Positions 35,879 through 44,494 of a stretch of 64,000 nt of DNA are shown here, in pieces; within the stretch, counting starts at the first letter, position 1, and each line of letters begins with the position of its first letter. A program made the translations under genes and the position numbers. The notes below the pieces were generated by a model. It was not told the origin of the DNA. It saw only the letters and a list, made by a program, of their open reading frames with translations, and did no database searches. Origin of the DNA: Haloarcula sp. CBA1129 (GTDB lineage: Archaea; Halobacteriota; Halobacteria; Halobacteriales; Haloarculaceae); NCBI RefSeq assembly GCF_008729015.1, contig NZ_RKSM01000001.1, positions 1,240,001-1,304,000 of the forward strand, read 5' to 3'.

Positions 35879-36143
35879 TACTGAAAAATTACTGTTCTCT
35901 ATAATATATTTCTTGTGCAGTGACATCAGTTGGGACTCTGGAATTGCTCTAAACAGAGACTACGCGCAAACATGGACGTGATTGAATTGATTTCTTACAA
36001 TTATTTGTTTTTGATAAGTTACCGCAAATAAGATGGTAATTAACCGAAACTAAAACAGCATAGGTGATATCTTAGCAACCGTAGCCCGCGTTTAGAGTTG
36101 TAATTACTGAACTGATCTGGCACAATTCATTAGAGAGCTGGCT
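35879..36143. promoter_or_regulatory. Promoter region of the anchorless paralogue
   Basis: On the minus strand TATATTATA (about 35903-35911) lies 24 bases before the ATG at 35878, TTTCAGTA touches the start, and TGTCACTGCACAAG lies just upstream of TATA (about 35914-35928). Further upstream, tgataagttacc (about 36012) repeats a sequence found before the sister gene (about 34369). The remaining AT-rich DNA shows no gene. Confidence 0.6.
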
Positions 36144-36617
36144 TCATCGGGGAGGCGTCACAGGGCGGTCACCGAGGGCTGCCCAGACGTGTGTCACCGC
36201 GATTTCGAGCCCACGGGGCACTCGGAAACATGACATCGATCCGTTTTCGGACGGGTTGTGACATGGCTGACGGTCCCCGGACTCCAGTCGGGACGGAGCG
36301 CAGGAACCAGAATATGGCTGATTACATCGCAGAGACACGGCTCTGGCACATCGGGTCGGAGAATTGCGAGGGAAGATCGCTCCGTGCGAGTCTTCCGGCA
36401 CCGATCAGCCATCGTCTTCGCAGCGAGACACCATCGGGGTCGATGGTGGGCTCGCGACCGTGACGATGGCCGCTCACTGTTTGCGAGGGACCGTGTCGGC
36501 CCAACAGTGCGAGAGAAGAGATTTGAACTACGCGGAGGCGGGCAACCGCCCCGCCTTCTCTCATTCAAACTCTTCCGTGTGCATCCTTCGGCGCCGCGCT
36601 GTGCGGCCCCTATACGA
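36144..36617. other. Gene-free stretch with repeated tRNA 3'-end-like sequences
   Basis: No convincing gene. The sequence TGCGAGGGA, the last bases of the nearby tRNA-Leu read on the plus strand, recurs at 36365-36376 (TGCGAGGGAAGA), 36482-36490, and as TGCGAGAGAAGAGATTTGAAC at 36508-36528, where it matches the tRNA at 19 of 21 positions. The repeats suggest attachment-site scars or tRNA fragments. Confidence 0.6.
36508..36562 (-). other. tRNA-like fragment with acceptor-stem pairing
   Basis: Arms GAGAGAAG (36511-36518) and CTTCTCTC (36555-36562) pair perfectly and enclose a 7-bp hairpin (36536-36542 with 36550-36556). The minus strand ends in a T-arm-like GTTCAAATC and a TCGCA 3' end. It is too short for a working tRNA: no D-arm or anticodon arm is recognisable. 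Confidence 0.4.
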
Positions 36618-36701
36618 TGCGAGGGAAGGGATTTGAACCCTTGGACCCCTACGGGAGCGGATCTTGAGTCCGCCGCCGTTTCCTGGCTTGGCTACCCTCG
36701 C
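36618..36701 (-). tRNA. tRNA-Leu (anticodon CAA)
   Basis: The minus strand reads from GCGAGGGTAGCC to CTTCCCTCGCA, 84 bases. Acceptor arms GCGAGGG and CCCTCGC pair, the anticodon stem GCGGA/TCCGC encloses the loop CTCAAGA giving anticodon CAA (codon UUG), there is a long variable arm (TCCCGTAGGGGTCC), and the T loop is GGGTTCGAATCCC. This is a class II leucine tRNA without an intron. CCA is not encoded. Confidence 0.95.
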
Positions 36702-36732
36702 ACGCGTGTTGCATTCGGTACACATGGTGGTA

Positions 36733-36743
36733 CAGTATAAATG
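36733..36743 (-). promoter_or_regulatory. TATA box of the tRNA-Leu gene
   Basis: Minus-strand CATTTATACTG lies about 35-40 bases before the tRNA 5' end, the expected archaeal spacing with a short leader. Confidence 0.5.
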
Positions 36744-36903
36744 TCGTACGGAAGCAACTCAGGGCAATGGGGCGCTATGTCATCAATTAAAAACGTTTGT
36801 GCACTGACCGTACCGGCGTGAGGTTGGGAGTATATTGACTCTCAGTGGAGACGATAGCCGGCAGAACCGGTGGTTTGACCCGCCATGAGGAAGTAGCGTA
36901 GGT

Positions 36904-37386
36904 ATGGACGACCACACGCGCGACCCGACCGTCGAGGCCCCCGACGGGAACCCTTCGGGCTGGCGAGCCGACGGACAATGGGAACACGAGACGCTCAGGC
37001 GGGCCGTCGTCCACGGCGTCCGTCTGTATAACTCCGGCGAGTTCCACGAGTCACATGACTGTTTCGAGGACGAATGGTACAACTACGGCCGCGGGAACAC
37101 GGAGAGCAAATTCCTCCATGGAATGGTGCAGGTCGCCGCCGGCGCGTACAAGCACTTCGACTTCGAGGACGACGACGGGATGCGGTCGCTGTTTCGTACG
37201 TCACTGCAGTACTTCCGTGGCGTGCCCAACGATTACTACGGCGTCGACCTACTAGATGTGCGGACGACGGTAACGAACGCGCTGTCAGACCCGTCGGCAC
37301 TGCACGGCTGGCAGATCCGTCTCGACGGCGAGTACCCGACGTGTCGCCCGGAGGACATCGAGTTCGCAGAGTCGCTCGAACACTGA
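36904..37386 (+). CDS. DUF309 family protein
   Basis: The 160-residue acidic protein carries the DUF309 signature [22 protein letters not shown] at about residues 41-62 and [17 protein letters not shown] soon after. DUF309 proteins are small helical proteins with conserved His, Glu and Trp residues that may bind a ligand or metal; no activity is established. The start [15 protein letters not shown] begins five bases after a plausible upstream purine-rich tract. It is followed 45 bases later by the aspartoacylase-like gene on the same strand. Confidence 0.9.
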   Translation: MDDHTRDPTVEAPDGNPSGWRADGQWEHETLRRAVVHGVRLYNSGEFHESHDCFEDEWYNYGRGNTESKFLHGMVQVAAGAYKHFDFEDDDGMRSLFRTSLQYFRGVPNDYYGVDLLDVRTTVTNALSDPSALHGWQIRLDGEYPTCRPEDIEFAESLEH

Positions 37387-37431
37387 CTGAATCCGGATAA
37401 TTCTAAAGGCTGGAGGTGGTATCACGGGTAG

Positions 37432-38220
37432 ATGCGAATCGAGCAACTGGGAGACGGGGTTCCGGAGATCGCCGTCGTGGGGAGCATCCACGGCGACGAA
37501 CCGTGCGGCCGGGACGGCATCGAAGCCGTCCTTGCCGACCCGCCTGCGGTTGAGCGCCCTGTCAAGTTTATTATCGCGAACGAAGCCGCCCTCGACGCGA
37601 ACCAGCGGTATCTCGATACGGACCTCAACCGCTCGTTCCCCGGCGACGCTGACAGTGAGTCCCGTGAGACGCGGCTGGCTGCGGCCATCGCCGAAGAACT
37701 CCGTGACTGCACCGTGCTTTCGTTGCACTCCACGCAGTCCTACGACGGGATGTTCGCCCTCGTCGACGAGCTTACGCCAGAGATGGAGACCCTTTGCAGT
37801 TCGCTCTCCGTGGACGCCGTCGTGCAGACGAAAGGGGCAAACGAGGGGCGAATGATCGCGACAGTGGACTCCGTGCTCGAAGTCGAATGTGGCTATCAGG
37901 GCTCCGCGGAAGCCGCTGAGAACGCAGCGCAGGTCATCCGCGAGTTCCTCTCCGCCACCGGCGTCACCGCTGAGTCACCGCCCCAACGCAATGAATCGCT
38001 GCCAGTGTTCCAACTCGGCGAGCCGATTCCAAAGGCAGCGGCCGAACAGTACGAGGTGTTCGTCCGGAACTTCGAACCGGTACCCGAAGGCGACCCCGTG
38101 GCAGCAGCCGACGACGAAACTGTCGTCGCGGAAGAGCCCTTCCATCCGGTCTTACTCTCAGCCTACGGCTACGAGGACGTGTTTGGCTTTACTGCGGATC
38201 GGATCGGAATGTTGGACTGA
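37432..38220 (+). CDS. AstE/aspartoacylase-family zinc hydrolase
   Basis: The 262-residue protein has the family zinc site: VGSIHGDEPCGRDGI near residue 17-30 (His and Glu ligands) and LSLHSTQSYDG near residue 98 (third His). DTDLNRSFPGD, with the substrate-binding Asn-Arg, lies between. Members remove acyl groups from amino acids (succinylglutamate desuccinylase, aspartoacylase); the substrate here cannot be assigned. The C-terminal 80 residues form a beta domain (PVFQLGEPIPK, YEVFVRNFEPVPEGD). Probably co-transcribed with the DUF309 gene. Confidence 0.88.
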   Translation: MRIEQLGDGVPEIAVVGSIHGDEPCGRDGIEAVLADPPAVERPVKFIIANEAALDANQRYLDTDLNRSFPGDADSESRETRLAAAIAEELRDCTVLSLHSTQSYDGMFALVDELTPEMETLCSSLSVDAVVQTKGANEGRMIATVDSVLEVECGYQGSAEAAENAAQVIREFLSATGVTAESPPQRNESLPVFQLGEPIPKAAAEQYEVFVRNFEPVPEGDPVAAADDETVVAEEPFHPVLLSAYGYEDVFGFTADRIGMLD

Positions 38221-38454
38221 TCTCGGGTTGTGCTGTGGTCCGACTGCACCTCTGTCGAATCACTGACGAAAGCGTAGCCGTCCAATACGCTACTGAAACC
38301 ACCGCTCCGTCCGCCATCGGCCGGCTTTGTCCGCTCTTTTCGCCGTTGTCTGGACGCTCACCGAAATAGCACCACACACGGTAGCGTTACTATGACAAAT
38401 TCTACACATGCAGAAGAGGTTTACAACCACAGTTGAAACGGGACAAATGCTACT

Positions 38455-39021
38455 ATGCCCTCCAAGCATGCCGTCAGTAGCCTCGGGAGTCTGCTCGCCG
38501 TACTCGGGCTCTCCGGGGTCGCAACAGCACAGTCTACGGCCTCAGGCGGCGTCGGTGATCCGGCCCTTAACGTCGTCATCCGGTTCGGCGTCGGGTTCGC
38601 CATTCTCGCAGTATTGGGCGCCGCAGCCGCCGCTATCGGCCCGAAGTACACGACTAACGCCGTCCGAGAGATTCAGAACGACCCCGGCAGCGCAATCGGC
38701 TGGGGTATCCTCGTCGGCATTTTCGTCCCCATCGGGCTGGTGATACTCGCACTGACAGTTATCGGCGCGCTGATCTCGATCCCCGGATTGCTCCTCATCG
38801 GTATCCTCGGTATCATCGGCACCGGCATTACTGCCGTCTGGGTCGGTAACTCGGTCATCGGCAATGACGGGACCGTTAGCGCAACAGACGGCGTCGCTGG
38901 CGGACTGTTACTCGCCGTCCCCTTCGCGATTCCAGTCGTCGGTGGCTTCCTCCTCAACCTCATAACGCTCGTCGGCCTCGGTGTGGTCGGACGCGGGCTG
39001 TACGAGGACTGGACGGACTGA
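38455..39021 (+). CDS. Polytopic membrane protein with signal-like start, unknown function
   Basis: The 188-residue protein has a signal peptide-like start (LGSLLAVLGLSGVATAQS), then about five helices (VVIRFGVGFAILAVLGAAAAA, GILVGIFVPIGLVILALTVIG, IPGLLLIGILGIIGTGITAVW, GLLLAVPFAIPVVGGFLLNL). A short loop, YTTNAVREIQNDPGSAIGWG, is the only polar segment of note. Nothing identifies a family. It converges on the lipoprotein gene at 39071. Confidence 0.75.
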   Translation: MPSKHAVSSLGSLLAVLGLSGVATAQSTASGGVGDPALNVVIRFGVGFAILAVLGAAAAAIGPKYTTNAVREIQNDPGSAIGWGILVGIFVPIGLVILALTVIGALISIPGLLLIGILGIIGTGITAVWVGNSVIGNDGTVSATDGVAGGLLLAVPFAIPVVGGFLLNLITLVGLGVVGRGLYEDWTD

Positions 39022-39070
39022 GCGACCAACTTCGCCGTTTTGAGTGGCAGCAGTACTGTCGTCGAGTGAA

Positions 39071-39838
39071 TCAGCCTGCACCGGGACACCCGAGTTCGTA
39101 GGGGTCGTCATACACGGCTGCCGGAATCGAGATGGTGGTTGGTTCACCGTACTCACTGTACTGGACGGTAATCGTCGCGGTTGCGGTCGCTCCGCGCTGT
39201 GAGATTTCTATGTTAAGTTCCGACTGTACGGGGCGGTTCGTATCCGGGTCAAGCCACAGTCGTGCTGTCGCGTTCTCAAGCGAGCCGCGGTCCAGCGCCA
39301 CGTCGCCAGCCTGTCGACGATTCATCAGTGATTCGATGGTGTCAGCGCTCGGGGACGCCGTGACGAGAACAGTCCGGTTGCCGTCAAGCGTCTCATTGCC
39401 CCGCCAGTAGACGTTCGAGCGTTCAAACAGCAGCACTTGCCGATGGAGCGGCGTCGCGGTCGCCCACGGTTCGGAGCGGGAGACGTTCTCGACAGCGTAT
39501 CCGCCCCATGGGTCCTGACAGCCCTGATACGCTCTGTAGCCGTCGACGTAGGACTTGACTGTCTGGTCTTGCATCCGTGTTGTCGCCTGCATCCGTTTTG
39601 CGGAGACGTTCACCGCACCCGCTCCGTCGACTCTTACCGTTCGCGACTGATCGCCATCCGACGCAGTCACGTGCATATCCATCTCGAACCTGTACGTGTC
39701 GACGGCGGCTATCGAACTATTCGCCTCCTCGATGGCCGCGACGGCACGCTCGTCGCTCGGCGGTGGGCTGTCACTCAAGAGTGCACTACATCCTGTGAGG
39801 AGGAACACGAGACATACGGCGAGGACCAATCGTCGCAT
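39071..39838 (-). CDS. Haloarchaeal lipoprotein, outer-surface type
   Basis: The 255-residue protein begins MRRLVLAVCLVFLLTGCSA, a Sec-type signal with lipobox LTGC and Cys17 as the lipid site. The mature part has a pattern resembling LolA/LppX-like lipoproteins: AIEEANSSIAAVDTYRFEMDMHV, then VDGYRAYQ and a long antiparallel beta region (LWLDPDTNRPVQSELNIEI). It is likely a membrane-attached protein that binds a hydrophobic ligand, though that is a structural guess. It is a single leftward gene. Confidence 0.8.
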   Translation of the reverse strand: MRRLVLAVCLVFLLTGCSALLSDSPPPSDERAVAAIEEANSSIAAVDTYRFEMDMHVTASDGDQSRTVRVDGAGAVNVSAKRMQATTRMQDQTVKSYVDGYRAYQGCQDPWGGYAVENVSRSEPWATATPLHRQVLLFERSNVYWRGNETLDGNRTVLVTASPSADTIESLMNRRQAGDVALDRGSLENATARLWLDPDTNRPVQSELNIEISQRGATATATITVQYSEYGEPTTISIPAAVYDDPYELGCPGAG

Positions 39839-40105
39839 ACGCTACGTTTGTTCGCTTTCGTTTCAAAAACATCGTGGGTCTGACTCGTGACAGACCAATC
39901 GTTGGGAATCAAGACGATACTGTCCAGTTGGGAACCCACCAGCATCGACCAGAAATTCACGTCTGCTGCGCTGTTTTTTCGGTGAGGAGGCAAAAACGCC
40001 GCCGCTGTATCGGTCCCGCGGCTATGTACACGCCATATACAGCGAAATCGAATTACCACCGATCATCAGTCTCACCTCTTGACACACGCTCCACTTCTGC
40101 CGATT
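39839..40105. other. Intergenic region, no gene seen
   Basis: The 267 bases between the lipoprotein start and the glycosyltransferase stop hold the lipoprotein promoter at the left and otherwise no recognisable feature. Confidence 0.5.
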
Positions 40106-41242
40106 TCACCACTCGCCAGCCGCTGCAGCCGTATACGCGTCCAGAGCGTCCTCGGCTACTTGATCCCAGTCAAACCTCTGTGCGCGCTGTCGTGGCTTCG
40201 TTGTGGGCTCTGCACCGGCCAAAACACGGTCCAGTACGTCGGCGACACCGTCGACAGTCGGGTCGGCCAGGAATCCAGCATTACCGATGACCTCACCAAC
40301 TGCCGAGTCCGGATGATCTGCGCCGATGACTGTACAGCCCGCTGCCATTGCTTCAACAGCCGTAATCCCGAAGCCTTCACGCGTACTCGGTGTCGCGAAG
40401 ATGCGGGCTGTCTGCATCTGTGCCAGGACGTCGTCGTACTCCTCGAGGAAGCCAGTGAATGTTATCTGCTCAGCTACAGATAGCGAATCAGCTAGCGTTT
40501 CGAGTTCCGTACGTTTCGGGCCATCACCGACGATCCCGAGTGTGGTCTCTTCTGGCGCAACTTGGTCGAACGCTCGTAGGAGGACATCCACTCGCTTGTC
40601 CTCAATTAATCGCCCTGCGAAGAGGACATCGAACCCATCCTCAACGGGGGGTGTGTCTCGAATCTGCTCGTAATCAATCCCGTTCGGAACGGTCCGAATC
40701 TGGTCGCGTTCAGGACCGATACCACCCAGACGACCCGCGGTGAGTTCCGAGACAGCAATTGGATGCTGTGGGACACGAGCAGTGACATGTTCGACGCCCT
40801 TGCCGAACGGTGCTAGATGCCCGAGATACCCGTCCCAGTAGTCCCCCCAGACTTCGTGCCAAGTTGTTACGAGCGGGGTGTCGGTATCGAGTGCCGCGAG
40901 CTTGCTAGCCAGGACCGGAAAATAGGGAAACACAGACGCAACGACGACATCGTGTTCGTCTATGTGGCGCCGCAATGGGATCACCACGTCTTTTGCGAAC
41001 TCTAGCGCTTCGCCGATTGACCGTCGCCCATCGTCATCTGTGTAGAGTTCGCGGTTGGGACTCACTGCTCGGAGTGTCATCCCCTCGTGTGTGATCTCTT
41101 TCGGCCCATCCCAGAAATGTCGCCCATAGACGGTTACGTCATGGCCGTCGGCAGCAAGGCGGGTGCCGATTTCGTGAATCCGCTTTTCGGCACCGCCAGT
41201 GACGAAGGGATATATCACATTGCTAATAAAACAGACATTCAT
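40106..41242 (-). CDS. Family 4 glycosyltransferase
   Basis: The 378-residue enzyme from MNVCFISNVIYPFVTGGAEKR has the GT-B fold: N-terminal GGAEKRIHEIGTRLAADGHDV, then FDVLFAGRLIEDKRVDVLLRAF (about 200-225), LGIVGDGPKRTELE, and the C-terminal STREGFGITAVEAMAAG with the sugar-nucleotide-binding Glu. GT4 enzymes transfer hexoses from nucleotide sugars with retention of configuration. It is the left border of the glycan island and is transcribed away from it. Confidence 0.92.
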   Translation of the reverse strand: MNVCFISNVIYPFVTGGAEKRIHEIGTRLAADGHDVTVYGRHFWDGPKEITHEGMTLRAVSPNRELYTDDDGRRSIGEALEFAKDVVIPLRRHIDEHDVVVASVFPYFPVLASKLAALDTDTPLVTTWHEVWGDYWDGYLGHLAPFGKGVEHVTARVPQHPIAVSELTAGRLGGIGPERDQIRTVPNGIDYEQIRDTPPVEDGFDVLFAGRLIEDKRVDVLLRAFDQVAPEETTLGIVGDGPKRTELETLADSLSVAEQITFTGFLEEYDDVLAQMQTARIFATPSTREGFGITAVEAMAAGCTVIGADHPDSAVGEVIGNAGFLADPTVDGVADVLDRVLAGAEPTTKPRQRAQRFDWDQVAEDALDAYTAAAAGEW

Positions 41243-41651
41243 ACTGTGTTGCAAAATGACTCATTGGGTGGCATATTGAAAACTCCGCTTCAACATCGGG
41301 AAAGTGTGCTATGACGGAATTCACCCATACTAACATAAACTGAGAGCCAAACTATCGGGAGAGTGGCTCTTATGCGATTAAATCAGAGTCCAACATAACA
41401 AATTCTGGTGAATGTCAGTCCCCTCTATCTCTGAGAGTGTCTAAAACCTAGATGACAGGTGGATGGAGTCTTACCCCAAAGCCGCATGCCTACCGGCTGA
41501 ATCACACTATTAGACAAGAATGGCCTATTCGAGCTCGTCAACGACCCAGTGAGAGTGAGAGCAAATTTTTAGCGCGGGTTGGCCCACTCTGAAGCGTAGT
41601 TCCTACCGTCTTCGGAAGAATAAAATCATCACGACAAAAATGGTCGTTCAT
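41243..41651. other. Divergent intergenic region, AT-rich
   Basis: About 410 bases between the GT4 gene and the first sulfatase-fold gene. No gene was found. GC content drops here, marking the left edge of the low-GC part of the island. Confidence 0.5.
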
Positions 41652-42917
41652 ATGACTGATTCCCCGCGGAACGTCATTCTGCTTTCTGCGGACGCGCTCC
41701 GTGCGGACCATCTCTCCTGTTATGGGTATCATCGGGAGACAACACCTGTACTTGACGAGTTCGCCGAAGACTCCATTCGCTTCGAGAACGCGTACAGTGC
41801 TAGTTCGCACACACGAGAGGCAGTGCCAGCACTATTGACAGGGAAGTACCCTGATGTGGCAGTTGACTCGAAGTACCAGCTCGCCACGGAGACAATTGCA
41901 TCGACACTCTCTCAAGAAGGCTATGCGACAGCGGGCTTTCACTCAAATCCGTTCGTCTCGCGTGCCTACGGCTTTGACGAAGGGTTCGACCACTTCGATG
42001 ACGATCTCCACTTGGGACAAAACAAGCTAGTGGCGCTGGCACAGCGGGCCTTCGACAAGCTACGCAATCGCCACTACGCCCGGGCTGAAGAGATCAACGA
42101 ACGGTCGTTGGAGTGGCTTGATTCGCTAGATCAGGAGGAGCCGTTCTTCCTCTGGAACCACTACATGGACACCCACGGGCCGTATGAACCACCAGGTGAG
42201 TACGCAACGCTGTATGCAGATAGAACGGTGTCTGGTCGCGATGCACAGTCACTGTATCAACGGGCCATTGACGACCCTGAATCGATTACCGATGAAGAGC
42301 GTCAGTTACTGATCGATCTGTACGACGCTGAAATCCGATACAATGACGAGCGTATCGGTGAGTTCCTCGAAGAGCTTCGGCGCCGAGACCTGCTGGAAAA
42401 CTCACTACTTGTCGTAACGGCTGACCACGGTGATGCATTTGGGGAACACGGGTACTACGAGCATCCACGCTTCTTACACGATGAAATCACGCACGTCCCA
42501 TTGTTCGTTCGAGAACCAAGAGGGACGAACAGAACGATATCCACGCCAGTAAGTACGTTAGATATTGTGAGTACATTCGAACAAACTGTAGGACTGGATA
42601 TTGATTCTGAGCGCGTGTCGTTATTAGACCAACTCGGAGATGACCGTACAGTGTTTCTCCAGGCTCGCGGCGAGGATGAGGACAGCCATATTCGACGATA
42701 TGCACTTCGAACCCGTGAGGGGGCTTGCTTCTGTGAACGTGATCGCGAGACTGGATCGATTGAGTTTGAGGAATGGTCGGACCGCTCACTCCGAGACGAG
42801 TTAGAGGAACACGTAAACGACCGAGTTCGAAAGGAAAGTGGTGACGAGTCAACTGATGAGGATGAGGTGGATGAGGAAATTGAACGTCGGTTGAGTGCGC
42901 TAGGATACAAAGAATGA
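41652..42917 (+). CDS. Sulfatase-fold (alkaline phosphatase superfamily) enzyme 1
   Basis: The 421-residue protein from MTDSPRNVILLSADALRADH has the superfamily metal motifs: LSADALRADHLSCYGY (Asp ligand), the active-site stretch SSHTREAVPALLTGKYP, NHYMDTHGPYEPP, and VVTADHGDAFGEHGYYEHP (Asp/His ligands). In the nucleophile position it has Thr (HTREAVPALLTG), not Cys or Ser, so a formylglycine sulfatase is unlikely; Thr nucleophiles occur in phosphoethanolamine and phosphoglycerol transferases. No membrane helix. The acidic C-terminus ends RRLSALGYKE. The flippase gene follows after 37 bases, so it belongs to the glycan operon. Confidence 0.85.
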   Translation: MTDSPRNVILLSADALRADHLSCYGYHRETTPVLDEFAEDSIRFENAYSASSHTREAVPALLTGKYPDVAVDSKYQLATETIASTLSQEGYATAGFHSNPFVSRAYGFDEGFDHFDDDLHLGQNKLVALAQRAFDKLRNRHYARAEEINERSLEWLDSLDQEEPFFLWNHYMDTHGPYEPPGEYATLYADRTVSGRDAQSLYQRAIDDPESITDEERQLLIDLYDAEIRYNDERIGEFLEELRRRDLLENSLLVVTADHGDAFGEHGYYEHPRFLHDEITHVPLFVREPRGTNRTISTPVSTLDIVSTFEQTVGLDIDSERVSLLDQLGDDRTVFLQARGEDEDSHIRRYALRTREGACFCERDRETGSIEFEEWSDRSLRDELEEHVNDRVRKESGDESTDEDEVDEEIERRLSALGYKE

Positions 42918-42954
42918 GCTTGTCCCGAGTTTCGATTGAACGGATTATCAATCT

Positions 42955-44436
42955 ATGAGCAGCCTGAAGTCTCGAATCAATGCGCTCGCCTTTTCATCTG
43001 GAATTATTCTTTTTGGTAGGGTGTTTGGAAAATTCGCAAGTATAGCAGCCCTCGCGGTAATGGCTAGAGGATTAGACGGCGAGGAGTTTGGCACTGTAAT
43101 GCTCGCCTATACTATCGCCATGATAGTTGGTCTCATAGCTGTCATCGGAATTCCAAATGGTCTAGCCAGTCTGTTGCCGAAGTTCGACTCTGGAAAAAAA
43201 GACCGTATTCTCATTGCCGGCCTAACGTTCTCTGTAGGAGGTGGATTGTTTGGACTACTACTACTCGTTTTGTTCCGAGAGGAACTAGCCACATTAACTG
43301 ACGAACCTCAATTAGCAGAGATTTTACTTCCCTTCGCAGTCTTCGCCTGTTTGTTTGGAATATCGAAATCCGTTGTCGGTGCTCTTCGAGGACACAAACT
43401 ATCTTTCGAGGCAACTGTTTCAAGGGATATTATTGCCGAGACCATAGCCCTACTTTTTCTCATCGTATGGTTTTTCAATTGGAGATCTTTGGACGGAGTC
43501 TTTGTATATTGGTGCCTTATCCCGTTAATAGCTATTATAACGGGATTAGCTATGTTCGCTTTGTCGGGAAAAAAAATAGATATATGCCTCCCGGATATTC
43601 GCGATTACCAGGAAGTACTCAAATTTTCCTGGCCACTCTCCGTTGAATCTGGATTCGTCGTTTTAATGTCGAACATTGACGTGATACTAATCGGTGTCTT
43701 TCTCACTACGACATCAGTCGGGATCTACAAGGCAGCTCAGCCGATAGCGATGTCGATGGTAATAATACTAACATCATTCACATTTCTGTATCTTCCTTTG
43801 GCATCCGAGATGTTCGATAACAGGGAGCTAAAAGATTTGAATGAAATATACAAAATATGCACAAAGTGGATAATTACTTTCTCTATCCCGATTACAGTCA
43901 TCATTGTTGGATACGCCGATACCATCTTAAGCATAATATATAAACCGTCGTTCTCTAGCGGTGGGACCGCTTTGTCTATACTCACCATCGGCGTTTTTCT
44001 TCGGACCTTTTTTGGTCCAAACGGTGCTATGATTAAGGCAATATCCAAAACAATTGTTGACTTATACGCCTCTGCGGCAGCTCTAATCGTAAATTTGGTT
44101 CTCAACTTCCTTCTCATTCCCACCTTCGGTATGGAGGGAGCAGCAATAGCCACGGCCATTGGATTTACTGTTTTCAACCTAATTGAGGTAGGAGTGACAT
44201 ATTGGAAATTACAAATGCATCCAATATCTAGGAATAACATTACCATGGTAATATCCGTAGTTACCATAGGATTTGTGGCTAAATATATACTATCTGATTC
44301 AATAATGTCACTTATAATATTCTCAATTATAGTGGGTTCCACATCTCTCTTCTCTGCTTTGGTAATGAGCGGAAGCGAAACGGAACGTCGGCTGTTACGA
44401 GATCTCAGATCTAGTCTGAGTGGGATTCTGCAATAG
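42955..44436 (+). CDS. Wzx-type polysaccharide flippase (MATE/MVF superfamily)
   Basis: The 493-residue protein has about 14 membrane helices (for example GIILFGRVFGKFASIAALAVMARGL, VFFLTTTSVGIYKAAQPIAM and the C-terminal LIIFSIIVGSTSLFSALVM) and the start pattern typical of flippases, in which a first helix leads into LDGEEFGTVMLAYTIAMIV. It moves lipid-linked sugars across the membrane. Base composition is clearly more AT-rich than the flanking genes, suggesting recent acquisition of the island core. Its end overlaps the beginning of the open frame of the next gene, but the chosen start of that gene lies 59 bases on. Confidence 0.9.
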   Translation: MSSLKSRINALAFSSGIILFGRVFGKFASIAALAVMARGLDGEEFGTVMLAYTIAMIVGLIAVIGIPNGLASLLPKFDSGKKDRILIAGLTFSVGGGLFGLLLLVLFREELATLTDEPQLAEILLPFAVFACLFGISKSVVGALRGHKLSFEATVSRDIIAETIALLFLIVWFFNWRSLDGVFVYWCLIPLIAIITGLAMFALSGKKIDICLPDIRDYQEVLKFSWPLSVESGFVVLMSNIDVILIGVFLTTTSVGIYKAAQPIAMSMVIILTSFTFLYLPLASEMFDNRELKDLNEIYKICTKWIITFSIPITVIIVGYADTILSIIYKPSFSSGGTALSILTIGVFLRTFFGPNGAMIKAISKTIVDLYASAAALIVNLVLNFLLIPTFGMEGAAIATAIGFTVFNLIEVGVTYWKLQMHPISRNNITMVISVVTIGFVAKYILSDSIMSLIIFSIIVGSTSLFSALVMSGSETERRLLRDLRSSLSGILQ

Positions 44437-44494
44437 GGGGCGTATTAACTGCCAATTCAAAAGTAATATTATAGACCACCCTAATACAATTCCT

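Noticed and set aside
36258..36740. Open frames crossing the tRNA-Leu region
   Set aside because: They read through the tRNA gene and its repeated fragments.
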